Source of the DNA: CALCHA01 sp035548175 | Lineage (GTDB): Bacteria > Planctomycetota > Phycisphaerae > WQYP01 | DNA length: 64,000 nucleotides | Reading direction: 5' to 3' | Assembly (NCBI GenBank): GCA_035548175.1 | Contig: DASZTO010000096.1 | Location: 28,208 to 92,207, forward strand | Notes under the pieces: generated by a model | Seen by the model: only the letters and a program-made list of their open reading frames with translations | Databases searched by the model: none | Told to the model about the DNA's origin: nothing | Program-made: the position numbers and the translations under genes | Shown here: piece by piece, positions 26,205-35,946 of the stretch | Layout: each line of letters starts with the position of its first letter | How positions within the stretch are numbered: position 1 is the first letter of the stretch

Positions 26205-26894
26205 ATGCCTGAAAATGTATTCAAACGTCCCCCGCATTTGCCCCTGATCGCACCCTCGATCCTGGCGGCGGATTTCGCCAGGCTTGGAGCCGAGGCCGCT
26301 GACGCTGAAAAAAGCGGCGCCGACCTGCTCCACGTCGACATCATGGACGGCCATTTCGTCCCCAACCTCACCATGGGGCCGGACATCGTGATGGCCTTGG
26401 CGCGCTCCTGCAACCTCATGCAGGATGTGCACCTGATGGTCCAGAATCCCCAGGATTTCATCGAATCCTTCTGCAACGCCGGCGCGCAGAACCTCACCTT
26501 TCACATCGAAGTCTGTCCCGCCCAGAAGGCTGTCGACCTGATCAAGAAAATTCACGACCTTGGCTGCACCGCCGGCGTCAGCCTCAACCCCCAAACCGCC
26601 GTCGACGACCTCGCCGACGTCATGACGCTCGCCGACGTGATCCTCGTCATGTCCGTCCACCCCGGATTCACCGGCCAGTCCTTCATGCCCGAGGTCCTCA
26701 ATAAAGTCCGCTTCCTGCGCCATGAACTCGGACCCCAGCAGCGCCTGGAAATCGACGGCGGCATCGGCATCCGCACCGCCCACCAGGCCCTCGAAGCCGG
26801 CGCCGATGTCCTCGTCGCAGGCGCTGCCGTCTTCCGTAACCCCGATCGGCCCAGCACCATCAAGCTGCTGCGCGGCGACTATCCCAAGATGTAA
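26205..26894 (+). CDS. rpe: Ribulose-phosphate 3-epimerase
   Basis: This cytosolic TIM-barrel enzyme interconverts ribulose-5-phosphate and xylulose-5-phosphate in the pentose phosphate pathway. Of the 229 residues, APSILAADFARLG, LLHVDIMDGHFVPNLTMGP (metal-binding His/Asp), MSVHPGFTGQSFMPEVL and LEIDGGIG are all conserved. The start is uncertain: the ATG at 26205 gives a short leader before the barrel but has no clear ribosome-binding site, and a GTG at 26166 is also in frame. Confidence 0.94.
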   Translation: MPENVFKRPPHLPLIAPSILAADFARLGAEAADAEKSGADLLHVDIMDGHFVPNLTMGPDIVMALARSCNLMQDVHLMVQNPQDFIESFCNAGAQNLTFHIEVCPAQKAVDLIKKIHDLGCTAGVSLNPQTAVDDLADVMTLADVILVMSVHPGFTGQSFMPEVLNKVRFLRHELGPQQRLEIDGGIGIRTAHQALEAGADVLVAGAAVFRNPDRPSTIKLLRGDYPKM

Positions 26895-26960
26895 CGGTCC
26901 CTCCGGCAGGTGCGGACCCCGGCGTGCCGTGTGTTTCAGATTCCTTTCGAAGAGAGTGCC

Positions 26961-27743
26961 ATGGAAATTCTGGCGGGAAAAAAAGCGTTTATTTTCGGCG
27001 TCCTCAACGAGTATTCCATCGGATATCACATCGCCGAATACCTCCACAAAAACGGCTGTGTCCTCGGATTTTCCCACCTCCCGGGCGAGAAAATCGAACG
27101 ACGCGTCGTCAAGGCCGTTGAAAAGTTCGCTCCAAAGTTTCTTGTCCCCTGCGATGTCAGCAAAGATGACGACATCGACGCCGCTTTCAAAAAGGCCGGC
27201 GACGAGTTCGGCTCCTTCGACATCCTCATTCACTCGCTCGCCTTTGCTCCCGCCGAAGCCCTCCACAATCCATTCCTCCAAACCACCCGCGACCAGTGGA
27301 AAACCGCCCTCGATATTTCCGCTTATTCGCTCCTCGCCATGGCCCGCGCGGCCCAGCCGGTGATGAATCCGCATGGGTCGATCATCACCATGAGCTACCT
27401 CGGCGCCGAAAAATTCATTCCCATGTATAACGTGATGGCTGTCGCCAAAGCCGCGCTCGAATGCACCGTGCGCTATCTTGCCGCCGAAATGGGCCGGCAC
27501 GAAAAACACATCCGCGTCAACGCTATCTCCGCCGGCGCCATCAAAACCATGGCCGCCCGCGGTATCGGCGACATCGACAAAATGATGGATCACTACACCG
27601 AAAAGGCTCCCCTCCCCTGGAACGCCGATGATGCCGCCGAGCATGTCGGACGCACAGCCCTCTGGCTCGCCTCCGAACTCTCCTCCGGCGTCACCGGAGA
27701 AACTGTCTACGTCGATGGCGGATACAACATCGTCGGTTGGTAA
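26961..27743 (+). CDS. fabI: Enoyl-[acyl-carrier-protein] reductase (NADH), FabI type
   Basis: FabI performs the last reduction of each fatty acid elongation cycle. The 260-residue short-chain dehydrogenase-like protein has the FabI-type cofactor loop (FGVLNEYSIGYHIAE). The active-site pair Y156 and K163 in YNVMAVAK has the same spacing and numbering as in the E. coli enzyme. The preceding SYLGAEKFIP and the C-terminal ETVYVDGGYNIVG are also diagnostic. The ATG at 26961 is preceded by AGAGAG. It lies between rpe and a Sua5 homolog with short gaps. Confidence 0.95.
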   Translation: MEILAGKKAFIFGVLNEYSIGYHIAEYLHKNGCVLGFSHLPGEKIERRVVKAVEKFAPKFLVPCDVSKDDDIDAAFKKAGDEFGSFDILIHSLAFAPAEALHNPFLQTTRDQWKTALDISAYSLLAMARAAQPVMNPHGSIITMSYLGAEKFIPMYNVMAVAKAALECTVRYLAAEMGRHEKHIRVNAISAGAIKTMAARGIGDIDKMMDHYTEKAPLPWNADDAAEHVGRTALWLASELSSGVTGETVYVDGGYNIVGW

Positions 27744-27792
27744 CCCACCCTTCGCCGGCGTCTCGGTGAAACCTCTCTCACGGCAGGCGGCA

Positions 27793-28797
27793 ATGCACAC
27801 GCGGGTCGAGCCGGCGGCAACGGGAATCCTCTTGGCGGCCGAATACCTGCGCGCTGGAGAGCCCGTCGCCTTCCCCACAGAAACCGTCTATGGCCTCGGC
27901 GCTGATGCTCGCCGCGACAACGCCGTCCGAAAAATCTACGCCGCCAAGGGACGCCCCAGCGGCAACCCCCTCATCGTCCACATCGCTGACCCCGCCGACG
28001 CACGACCGACCGTCGGCTTCACAGCCCATTGGAGCGGCCTCGCCGAAAAACTCGCCAAACGATTCTGGCCCGGCCCCCTCACGCTTATCGTGCCCCGCGG
28101 TCCTCGCCTCTCCGAACTCGTCTCCGGCGGCCGCCACACCGTCGCACTCCGCTGCCCCCGACACCCCGTCGCCGACGCCATCCTCCGCACCTTTGCCGGT
28201 CCCCTCGCCGCGCCCTCCGCCAACCGCTCCGGCTTCACCAGCCCCACCACCGCCGCTCACGTGCGCGCCGAACTCGATGGCCGTATCCCACTCATCATCG
28301 ACGGCGGCGCCTGCCACATCGGCCTTGAATCCACCGTCGTCGATCTCTCCGGAGCCGTGCCCACCGTCCTCCGCCCTGGCGCTGTGACCGTCGAAATGCT
28401 CCGCGACGCCATCGGCGATGTCCAGCTCGGCATGACCACCGTCCGCACCCAGGATTCCGCCGCCAGCCCCGGACAGCATGCCCGCCATTACGCTCCCCAC
28501 ACGCCCGCCTATCGCTTCGCACGCGCCCAATGGGCCGCGGCGCAGAATTTCGCGCAGCGCTTCGAACCCGTCGCGCTGCTATCCTTCGCCGATGATCTCC
28601 ATCTCCCTGCCCCGCACGAAACCTTTCGTCTTTCCGCTGATCAGACCGAGTACGCCCGCTCCCTTTACGCCGCCATGCGCGATGCCGACGCCAAAAACCT
28701 GCGCGCCATTCTGGTCCTCCTGCCGGATTCCCACGCCGGTCTCTGGGCCGCGATCGCCGATAGACTCCAACGCGCCACCGAGCCGCTGCCTCCGTAA
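27793..28797 (+). CDS. Threonylcarbamoyl-AMP synthase, Sua5 type
   Basis: The enzyme makes L-threonylcarbamoyl-AMP, the precursor for t6A at position 37 of ANN-decoding tRNAs. The 334-residue protein has the YrdC/TsaC domain (PVAFPTETVYGLGADA, the active-site KGRPSGNPLIVHI, APSANRSGFTSPT) and after about residue 205 a Sua5 C-terminal domain (SPGQHARHYAPHTP). It is therefore the long Sua5 form rather than the single-domain TsaC. The ATG at 27793 is chosen by fit to the family; the frame is open 55 codons upstream into fabI. Confidence 0.93.
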   Translation: MHTRVEPAATGILLAAEYLRAGEPVAFPTETVYGLGADARRDNAVRKIYAAKGRPSGNPLIVHIADPADARPTVGFTAHWSGLAEKLAKRFWPGPLTLIVPRGPRLSELVSGGRHTVALRCPRHPVADAILRTFAGPLAAPSANRSGFTSPTTAAHVRAELDGRIPLIIDGGACHIGLESTVVDLSGAVPTVLRPGAVTVEMLRDAIGDVQLGMTTVRTQDSAASPGQHARHYAPHTPAYRFARAQWAAAQNFAQRFEPVALLSFADDLHLPAPHETFRLSADQTEYARSLYAAMRDADAKNLRAILVLLPDSHAGLWAAIADRLQRATEPLPP

Positions 28798-28815
28798 AAT
28801 GCCCAATCGTCTGTC

Positions 28816-29964
28816 ATGGATGATCCCATGATTCCCCAACACGGCATCCTCGAAATTTCCCGGTCGCGCCTCGCCCACAACGTGCGCGAGATCCGCCGGC
28901 AAATCCCCCCCCACGCACAGATTTGCGCCACCATCAAGGCCGACGCTTATGGTCACAGCGTTCGACACATCGCGCCCCTTCTCTCGGAAGCCGATATCCG
29001 CTGGGCCGCCGTATTTACTTTGCAAGAAGCGCTCGATGTCGCGTCGGCGGCGAACTTCCATATTCTCATGCTCGCGCCCTTGGTCCTCGAAAGTTCCACA
29101 GACGAAGCGCTCGCCCCCCTTCTTGCAAACGCTCCCCGCATCCGTCCGACGCTGATCGATCTCGCCAGCGCGCGCCGCCTGTCCGAAATGGTCTCACATG
29201 ATCGTCCCGGCTCCGTGCTCCCGGTCCACATTCAGATCGATACCGGCCTGACGCGCGGCGGCGCCGACCCAGCCGATGCCGCCGACCTCGCCGCCGCAAT
29301 TCACAACCTCCCGGGTCTGCACCTGGAAGGCGTCTTCGCGCATCTCTCCCACGGCGATGTCCCACACCACGATGCCAGCTCGCAGCAACTTGCTGACTTT
29401 CACGCCCTCGCCGATCCTCTCAAGCGCCAGTGGCCCCGCTTGCTCCTCCACCTGCAGAATTCCGGCGGCGCGTGGTCGCTCAACGATCCCTCGCTCGATA
29501 TGGTCCGCACGGGCATCGCGCTCTATGGCCTCCAACCTTCCACCGCCGCGCCCATCCTTCAGTTGCAGCCCATTGCCCGCGTCACCGCGCCCGTCCTCGC
29601 CGTTCACCATCGCCCCGCCGGCACCGGCGTCGGCTATGGCCATTCCTTTATCGCCGATCGCCCAAGCCATATCGCCGTCGTGCCCGTCGGCTATGCCGAT
29701 GGATATCCACGCCTCGCCTCCAACCGGGGCCTTATCGCGCAGCTCAACGGCCATGCCGCTCCGCTCGTCGGCCGCATCTCCATGGACCAGATGACTATCG
29801 ACGTCACCGGCATACCCGCTGCCCTCGGCGACCAGGTCACCGTCGTGTCGTGGAACGTCGGCGACGCCAACAGCCTCGACGCCCTCGCTGATTCCATTGG
29901 CACCATCGGTTACGAACTGGCGACCCACTTTGGCCCTCGCCTGAAACGAATTGTGGTGGAATGA
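28816..29964 (+). CDS. alr: Alanine racemase
   Basis: The PLP enzyme supplies D-alanine for peptidoglycan. The 382-residue protein has the PLP lysine in ATIKADAYGHS at about residue 40, the ISMDQMTIDVT block near 322 and GVGYGHSF with the C-terminal-domain tyrosine near 274. VPVGYADGYPR is also conserved. With penicillin-binding protein 2 and a WecA/MraY-family enzyme in the window it argues for a normal peptidoglycan wall. A second in-frame ATG at residue 5 is possible. It sits 18 bp after the Sua5 gene. Confidence 0.94.
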   Translation: MDDPMIPQHGILEISRSRLAHNVREIRRQIPPHAQICATIKADAYGHSVRHIAPLLSEADIRWAAVFTLQEALDVASAANFHILMLAPLVLESSTDEALAPLLANAPRIRPTLIDLASARRLSEMVSHDRPGSVLPVHIQIDTGLTRGGADPADAADLAAAIHNLPGLHLEGVFAHLSHGDVPHHDASSQQLADFHALADPLKRQWPRLLLHLQNSGGAWSLNDPSLDMVRTGIALYGLQPSTAAPILQLQPIARVTAPVLAVHHRPAGTGVGYGHSFIADRPSHIAVVPVGYADGYPRLASNRGLIAQLNGHAAPLVGRISMDQMTIDVTGIPAALGDQVTVVSWNVGDANSLDALADSIGTIGYELATHFGPRLKRIVVE

Positions 29965-30019
29965 CGCATGCTTTCACTATGAAATATTCGCCGCCCTTTC
30001 TATAACACGGAGTCGCCTG

Positions 30020-30985
30020 ATGGACGTCTTGATCACGCGCCCAATTCCCCCCGCTGGCCCGCTCGCGCTGGAAGCGGCCGGAATCGCCGTGCGCGTATCT
30101 CCCTTCGACCGGCCACTGACCGCCGACGAACTCCTCCTCGCCTCCCAGGACGTGGATGGCCTCGTCACCATGCTTACCGATAAGATCGATGCGAACTTTC
30201 TAGATGCTCGCCCGCGCGTGAAGGCCATTGCCAACTTTGCCGTGGGGTTTAACAACATCGATGTCGGCACCTGCACGGCGCGCCGTATCGGCGTCTCCAA
30301 TACGCCCGATGTCCTCACCAACGCCACCGCCGAAATCGCCTGGACGCTCCTCATGGCCGCCGCACGCCGCGCTGGCGAGGCCGAACGCTCGCTCCGCTCG
30401 GGACAATGGGATGGCTGGGGGCCCCTTCAGTTCCTCGGTGTCGACGTCGTCGGCAGAACCCTCGGCGTCATTGGCGCCGGTCGCATCGGCGCTCGACTTG
30501 CCCGAATGGCTGCCGGCTTCGACATGCGGGTCCTCTACACCAACCGCCGTTCGAGTCCCGCAATGGAAGCGCTCGGCGCCCGGCTCGTCCCCCTTGATGA
30601 CCTCCTGCGACAGTCAGATTTCGTCTCCCTTCACGTCCCCCTCACCCCCGAAACCCGCCACCTCATCGGCGGTCCCCAATTCGCCCTGATGAAGAAAAAT
30701 GCCGTCATTGTCAATACGGCGCGCGGCCCTGTAATCGATGAAGCCGCCCTCGTCGACGCCCTCCTCCATCGGCGAATATTCGCCGCCGGCCTTGATGTCT
30801 TCGAAAACGAGCCCCGGCTTCATCCCGGCCTTGCCGAACTCCCCAACGCCGTGCTCCTCCCCCACATCGGTTCTGCCACAGAACTCACCCGCTCCACCAT
30901 GGCCAAACTCGCTGCCGAAAATCTTGTCGCTATGCTCTCCGGTCGCCGGCCGCCCACGCCGGTCAACCCGGAACTGTGGTCCTGA
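30020..30985 (+). CDS. D-isomer-specific 2-hydroxyacid dehydrogenase
   Basis: The 321-residue NAD(P)-dependent dehydrogenase resembles glyoxylate/hydroxypyruvate reductases (GyaR-like). Visible features are the Rossmann GVIGAGRIGARLARMA near residue 154, the substrate-binding VGFNNID region near 77, the catalytic arginine in NTARGPVIDE, the glutamate in DVFENEP and the histidine in LPHIGSAT. The ATG at 30020 matches the family N-terminus; the frame upstream overlaps alr. It converges on mnmG, whose stop is 23 bp away. Confidence 0.9.
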   Translation: MDVLITRPIPPAGPLALEAAGIAVRVSPFDRPLTADELLLASQDVDGLVTMLTDKIDANFLDARPRVKAIANFAVGFNNIDVGTCTARRIGVSNTPDVLTNATAEIAWTLLMAAARRAGEAERSLRSGQWDGWGPLQFLGVDVVGRTLGVIGAGRIGARLARMAAGFDMRVLYTNRRSSPAMEALGARLVPLDDLLRQSDFVSLHVPLTPETRHLIGGPQFALMKKNAVIVNTARGPVIDEAALVDALLHRRIFAAGLDVFENEPRLHPGLAELPNAVLLPHIGSATELTRSTMAKLAAENLVAMLSGRRPPTPVNPELWS

Positions 30986-31008
30986 TCACCTGCGCCTGCC
31001 TGCCCCTC

Positions 31009-32883
31009 CTACACCTTCCCACGCAGATGCACCATCAGGATCGTCAGATCGCTCGGCGTAATGCCCTCCAGCCGACCCGCCTGTCCCACTGTCGCCGGGC
31101 GAAACCGCTCCAGCGCCTGCTTCGCCTCATTCCGAAGCTCGCGAATCCCTCCAAAATTGAAAGCCTGGGGAATCGCCTTATCCTCAAGTTCACGCAGCCT
31201 CTGCGCCGTCTGCTTCTCTCTTTCTATATAACCCGCATACTTCGCCTCGATCTCAACTTGCCCCCACACCGCATCGCCAAATCGCCCCACTGGCGTGCCC
31301 CGCTCCAGTGCGATCTGCCGCACTTCCTGCGCGGAAGTGTCGGGCCGCCGCAGCAACTCATATGCCGTAATCCCGTTGTGCTCCATCCGTACACGCGTCG
31401 ATTGCAGGGCTTTCGTCAGCGCCGCCATGTCCGATAGCTTTCGTGAAAGCCGCTCCGTCCGTGCCGATGACGCAAGCCCTAGCGCCGCGCCCACCGGAGT
31501 CAACCGTTGATCCGCATTGTCCGAGCGCAGCGTCAGACGAAATTCCGCGCGGCTCGTAAACATGCGATAAGGTTCCGTCGGCGTCTTGGTGATCAGATCG
31601 TCAATCATCACGCCTATATACGCTTGATCGCGCGCAAGCGTGAATCGCCCCTCGCCGCGCACACGCCGGGCCGCGTTGATCCCCGCCACGATCCCCTGTC
31701 CCGCCGCCTCCTCATAGCCTGAAGTGCCGTTCAATTGCCCCGCGAAAAACAACCCCGACACCCGCCGCGTCTCCAGCGTGCCGTCCACCTGGTGCGTCGG
31801 CGAAAAGTCGTATTCCACCGCATATCCCCATCGCAGCACCTTCGCCCCCTCCAGCCCCGTGATCGAATGAATCATCTCGATCTGCACATCCTCAGGCAGG
31901 CTCGTCGAAATCCCGTTGCAGTAGATCTCGTTGGTCTCCAGACCCTCAGGCTCCAGAAAGACCTGATGCGCGTCCTTATCGGCAAAGCGAACGACTTTGT
32001 CCTCGATCGACGGGCAATACCGCGGTCCGCGCGAATGAATCTGCCCTGAATACATTGGCGCTCGATGAAGATTCGCGCGAATCATCTCATGCACGCGATT
32101 GTTGGTATAAGTGATATGCATCGGCACCTGTTGCAACGCCGGAAATGCCCCCGCCGCCGTCAGATCCGAAAATGGCGTCGGCGGATCATCGCCCGGCTGC
32201 TCCTGCAATCCCCCAAAATCGATCGACTCCTTCGCCACCCGAGGCGGGGTCCCCGTCTTCAGCCGCCCGAGTTCAAAACCCATCTCCAGCAGGCTGCCCG
32301 ACAGGCCTCGCGCTGTCTGCTCGCCCACGCGTCCCCCCTCCGTCTTGCGCTCGCCTGTATGCATCAGCGCCCGCAAAAATGTCCCCGTCGTCACCACCAC
32401 CGCCCTCGCGCCCAAACGCCGGCCGTCCTGCAGCACCACGCCCTGAATCGTCTTCCGCCCCTCCCCAGCGGCGTCGCCCTCCTCGCACGTTTCAAAGCGA
32501 TCAACGATGCCGCTAATGATCGACAGATTGCCGCAGTGCTCGCGCAGCATCTCCTGAACCTTTCGCGCATAGCGATACTTGTCCGCCTGTGCCCGCGGCG
32601 ACTGCACCGCCGGCCCCTTGGAACGGTTCAACATGCGGAACTGGATCCCCGTCGCATCGATCGCCCGTCCCATCAGCCCCCCAAGCGCATCGATCTCGCG
32701 GACCATCTGCCCCTTCGCAAGTCCGCCAATCGCCGGATTGCACGACATGCGCCCAATCGCCTCCGGATCCATCGTCACCATCGCCACGCCGCCCCGATCG
32801 CCCAGCATGTGCGACGCCGCCCACGCCGCTTCCGCGCCCGCGTGCCCGCCCCCAATCACGATCACATCAAAAAAATCCGCCAC
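31009..32883 (-). CDS. mnmG: tRNA uridine-5-carboxymethylaminomethyl modification enzyme MnmG
   Basis: MnmG with MnmE modifies the wobble uridine of certain tRNAs. The 624-residue FAD protein opens with FDVIVIGGGHAGAEAAWA and has SCNPAIGGLAKGQMVREIDALGG and RSKGPAVQSPRAQADKYRY. It also has the TGTFLRALMHTGERKTEGGR segment, a GTSGYEEAAGQG FAD site and the helical C-terminal domain. The start is a GTG at 32883-32881, nine bases after the polA stop, so the two genes form one minus-strand unit. Two active-site cysteines fall in the usual regions (IYCNGISTSLP and the conserved SCNP). Confidence 0.96.
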   Translation of the reverse strand: MADFFDVIVIGGGHAGAEAAWAASHMLGDRGGVAMVTMDPEAIGRMSCNPAIGGLAKGQMVREIDALGGLMGRAIDATGIQFRMLNRSKGPAVQSPRAQADKYRYARKVQEMLREHCGNLSIISGIVDRFETCEEGDAAGEGRKTIQGVVLQDGRRLGARAVVVTTGTFLRALMHTGERKTEGGRVGEQTARGLSGSLLEMGFELGRLKTGTPPRVAKESIDFGGLQEQPGDDPPTPFSDLTAAGAFPALQQVPMHITYTNNRVHEMIRANLHRAPMYSGQIHSRGPRYCPSIEDKVVRFADKDAHQVFLEPEGLETNEIYCNGISTSLPEDVQIEMIHSITGLEGAKVLRWGYAVEYDFSPTHQVDGTLETRRVSGLFFAGQLNGTSGYEEAAGQGIVAGINAARRVRGEGRFTLARDQAYIGVMIDDLITKTPTEPYRMFTSRAEFRLTLRSDNADQRLTPVGAALGLASSARTERLSRKLSDMAALTKALQSTRVRMEHNGITAYELLRRPDTSAQEVRQIALERGTPVGRFGDAVWGQVEIEAKYAGYIEREKQTAQRLRELEDKAIPQAFNFGGIRELRNEAKQALERFRPATVGQAGRLEGITPSDLTILMVHLRGKV

Positions 32884-32892
32884 GCAACACCG

Positions 32893-35847
32893 CTACTCCA
32901 GTTCCACCCAGTTCGGACCCACCCCCAGATCCACACGTATCGGCACCCGCAACCGCATCGCCTCCTCCATCTCCCGTCGCACCAGCTCCGAAATCTCCCC
33001 CGCCGCCGAGGTCCGGCATTCAAACACCAGCTCGTCGTGAATCTGCATCAGCATCCGCACCACCTCCGGTTGATTCACAATCCTGCGATGAATCTTCACC
33101 ATCGCCACCTTGATCAAATCGGCGGCTGATCCCTGAATCACCGAATTCAACGCCGCACGCTGCCCGAATTGCCGCCGCGATTGTATCGGCGAGTTGATGT
33201 CCGGTATCGCCCGCCGCCGCCCCAGAATCGTCGTCACATACCCGTTCGTCTGCGCCTCCATGATGCATTCGTGCGTAAACGCTTCAATCGCCGGAAATCG
33301 CCGCCGATATGCGGTGATGTACTGATTCGCCTGTTCCTGCGGTATCTTCAAAACTTGCGAAAGACCAAACCCCGTCTGCCCATAAATGATGCCGAAGTTC
33401 ACCGTCTTGGCCACCGCGCGCATCTCCGGCGTCACCTCGCTCTCCGCCACGTTGTTGATCTCCGCGGCCACCATCCGATGCACGTCCTTGTTCGCCGCGA
33501 ACGCCTCCACCAGCGCCTTCTCCTGGCAATAATGCGCCAGCATCCGCAGCTCAATCTGCGAATAATCCGCGGAAATCAGCACATTCCCCGGTGCCGCCAC
33601 AAACGCCCGCCGTATCTCCCGCCCGATCTCCGTCTTCACCGGAATGTTCTGCAGGTTCGGATCGCTCGACGACAGCCGCCCCGTCTCCGCCACCGTCTGG
33701 TTGAAATGCGCATGCACCCGCCCCGTCCGCGCATTGGGCAGACCCGACAGCGCGTCCAGGTACGTGTTCTTCAGTTTCGCAAGTGACCGATACTCCACCA
33801 CCAGCGCCGGCACCGGATGCCGATCTGCCAACTTCTCAAGAACCGTTATATCCGTGCTCGGTCCGGTCTTCGTCTTCTTGATCACCGGCAGCTTCAACTG
33901 CTTGAACAACACGTCCGCAAGCTGCTTCGGCGAATCCTGATTGAAGTCAATCCCCGCCGCGATCTTGATCCGCCCGCGCAGGTCGATCAGCTTCTTCTCA
34001 ATCTCCACGCTCAGCCCCTTCAGCAGCGACGCGTCGATCGTGACCCCGAAGTACTCCATATCCGCCAGCACCTGCACCAGCGGCATTTCCACCTCGTAAA
34101 ACAGCTTCTCCGCCCCCATCTCCCTCAACTGCGGATACAGCCGTTCCGCCAGCCGAAGTGTGACGTCCGCATCTTCCGCCGCGTAATGCGCCGCTCGAGA
34201 CACCGGCACATCGGCGAAGGAAATCTGCTTCGTTCCCCTGCCGATCAGGTCCGTAATCGGAATCGGCCGCAGCCCCAGATGATCCGCCGCCAGCGCATCC
34301 ATGCCATGGGACAGCCGCGATGAATCAATCACATATGATGCCACCATCGTATCGAAATGCACGCCGTTTAACTGAATCCCGAAGTTACGCAACGAATTGA
34401 TATCATACTTAAGATTCTGCCCAAGCTTCGGAATCTCAGCATCCGCAAGCAGCGGCCCAAGACACTCGCGCACCACCATCTCGTCCAGCACCCCGTCGCC
34501 CGCTCCTTTCACCGCGACATAGAAGCCCGTTCCCGTCCTCGCGGAAAGAGAAATCCCGCACAGGTGCGAAGCCATCGATCCCAGCGCATCGGTCTCCGTG
34601 TCTACCGCCAGCCACGCCGGCCGATCCCCGCGCGCTTTTACCTCCGCCAGTTGCCGCCGCAACGTCGCCACCATCCCGTCCAGCAATTCCGGCGTGTTCA
34701 CCAACTGATAATCGCCGATAACCGGCTGAAGACCCCCCGGCGCCGGTGGGGGGGCAATGTCCGAATCCGTCTGCAGGGCATGCTCCGGCGCTGCCGTGGC
34801 GAGCGTCACCTGGTCCTCCTCCGTCGGCGCGTCATGCGTCGCCGCACCCTGGTCAAACAAACCCCCCTCGATCTTCTGCGGCGCCGCCGCCGCACGCGCC
34901 GGACCCTGCGAAACTAGCGGTGCCGGCGGCGGAGCCTTGAGCGTCACCGGCGCCGCCGGCCCCTCGCCCCCGCGATACATCCCCACCACCTGCTCCAGCA
35001 TCGTCAGCAATTTCGAAAACCCAAGCTGCTGAAAAATCGGCGCCAGCTTCGGCAATAACTCCGGATGCACCTCCGCCGCCGCCCACTCAAACGCCGGCAC
35101 AGGCACATCGAACTGCAGCTCCACCAGCTTGCGCGAATTCTCCAGCACGTGCAGGTTGTTCCGAAATACCTCCCCGATCTTCCCCCCGATCTTCTCCTTG
35201 TTGGCGATCACCCCATCCAGCGACCCATACGTCGCAATCCACTTCGCCGCCGTCTTCGGCCCCACCCCCGGAATCCCCGGAATGTTGTCCACCGTGTCCC
35301 CCGTGAGCACCAGCACATCCCGCGCCTGCGCCGGCGAATACCCCTTCTTCTCCATCAGCTTCGCCGCATCGATCTCCTCGCCAAGCTGAATATCGTACAT
35401 CACAACTTTATCATCAATCAGCTGGTCCAGGTCCTTGTCCTTCGTGCACATGTATACTTTGCAATCGGGGCACTCAGGATCCGTCCGCAGCCGCCGCACC
35501 ACGGTGGCAATCGCATCGTCCGCCTCATACCCATCCGCCTTAAACAGCGGAATCCCCACCGTATCGCAAATCTGCAAAATGCGATCGATCTGCGGCGGCA
35601 TGTCCTCCGGCATCGGTTTCCGCTGCGCCTTATACGTTTCCGATACCGCCTCCCGCCCCGATGTCCCCGCATCCATCGCCAATATCACGTGCGTCGGCTT
35701 GCGCATCTGAAACAGCTTCAGCAGCATCGCCACAAAGCCAAACGTCGCATTCGTCGGCTCCCCCGAAGGCGAACGCAATCCCATCACCGCATAATACGAC
35801 CGGTATATCTGGGCATGCCCGTCGATGATGTACAAGGTATGCGACAT
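32893..35847 (-). CDS. polA: DNA polymerase I
   Basis: Pol I fills gaps and removes RNA primers during replication and repair. The 984-residue protein has three parts. The N-terminal 5'-3' exonuclease contains LYIIDGHAQIYRSYYA and GIPGVGPKTAAKW. The 3'-5' proofreading domain keeps D416 and E418 (VDTETDALGS), NLKYDINSLRNFG and a YAAEDADVTLRL motif III, so it looks active. The polymerase domain has motif A with D761 (ADYSQIELRML), motif B KTVNFGIIYGQTGFGLS and motif C with D938 (IHDELVFE). The insert between exonuclease and proofreading domains is Pro/Ala-rich. The ATG at 35847 is used; the frame extends 15 codons upstream. Confidence 0.97.
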   Translation of the reverse strand: MSHTLYIIDGHAQIYRSYYAVMGLRSPSGEPTNATFGFVAMLLKLFQMRKPTHVILAMDAGTSGREAVSETYKAQRKPMPEDMPPQIDRILQICDTVGIPLFKADGYEADDAIATVVRRLRTDPECPDCKVYMCTKDKDLDQLIDDKVVMYDIQLGEEIDAAKLMEKKGYSPAQARDVLVLTGDTVDNIPGIPGVGPKTAAKWIATYGSLDGVIANKEKIGGKIGEVFRNNLHVLENSRKLVELQFDVPVPAFEWAAAEVHPELLPKLAPIFQQLGFSKLLTMLEQVVGMYRGGEGPAAPVTLKAPPPAPLVSQGPARAAAAPQKIEGGLFDQGAATHDAPTEEDQVTLATAAPEHALQTDSDIAPPPAPGGLQPVIGDYQLVNTPELLDGMVATLRRQLAEVKARGDRPAWLAVDTETDALGSMASHLCGISLSARTGTGFYVAVKGAGDGVLDEMVVRECLGPLLADAEIPKLGQNLKYDINSLRNFGIQLNGVHFDTMVASYVIDSSRLSHGMDALAADHLGLRPIPITDLIGRGTKQISFADVPVSRAAHYAAEDADVTLRLAERLYPQLREMGAEKLFYEVEMPLVQVLADMEYFGVTIDASLLKGLSVEIEKKLIDLRGRIKIAAGIDFNQDSPKQLADVLFKQLKLPVIKKTKTGPSTDITVLEKLADRHPVPALVVEYRSLAKLKNTYLDALSGLPNARTGRVHAHFNQTVAETGRLSSSDPNLQNIPVKTEIGREIRRAFVAAPGNVLISADYSQIELRMLAHYCQEKALVEAFAANKDVHRMVAAEINNVAESEVTPEMRAVAKTVNFGIIYGQTGFGLSQVLKIPQEQANQYITAYRRRFPAIEAFTHECIMEAQTNGYVTTILGRRRAIPDINSPIQSRRQFGQRAALNSVIQGSAADLIKVAMVKIHRRIVNQPEVVRMLMQIHDELVFECRTSAAGEISELVRREMEEAMRLRVPIRVDLGVGPNWVELE

Positions 35848-35946
35848 ATCACCCGCAAACTGCAGACGCGCCGATTCCACAAACAACAGCATCCCCCGCC
35901 GCGACGCCCGCGCGGTCAGAAGCCATGCTGACCTTCATTCTAGCCC

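Noticed and set aside
26199..27878. A 559-codon minus-strand frame
   Set aside because: Shadow of rpe and fabI, both of which have complete catalytic motifs on the plus strand.
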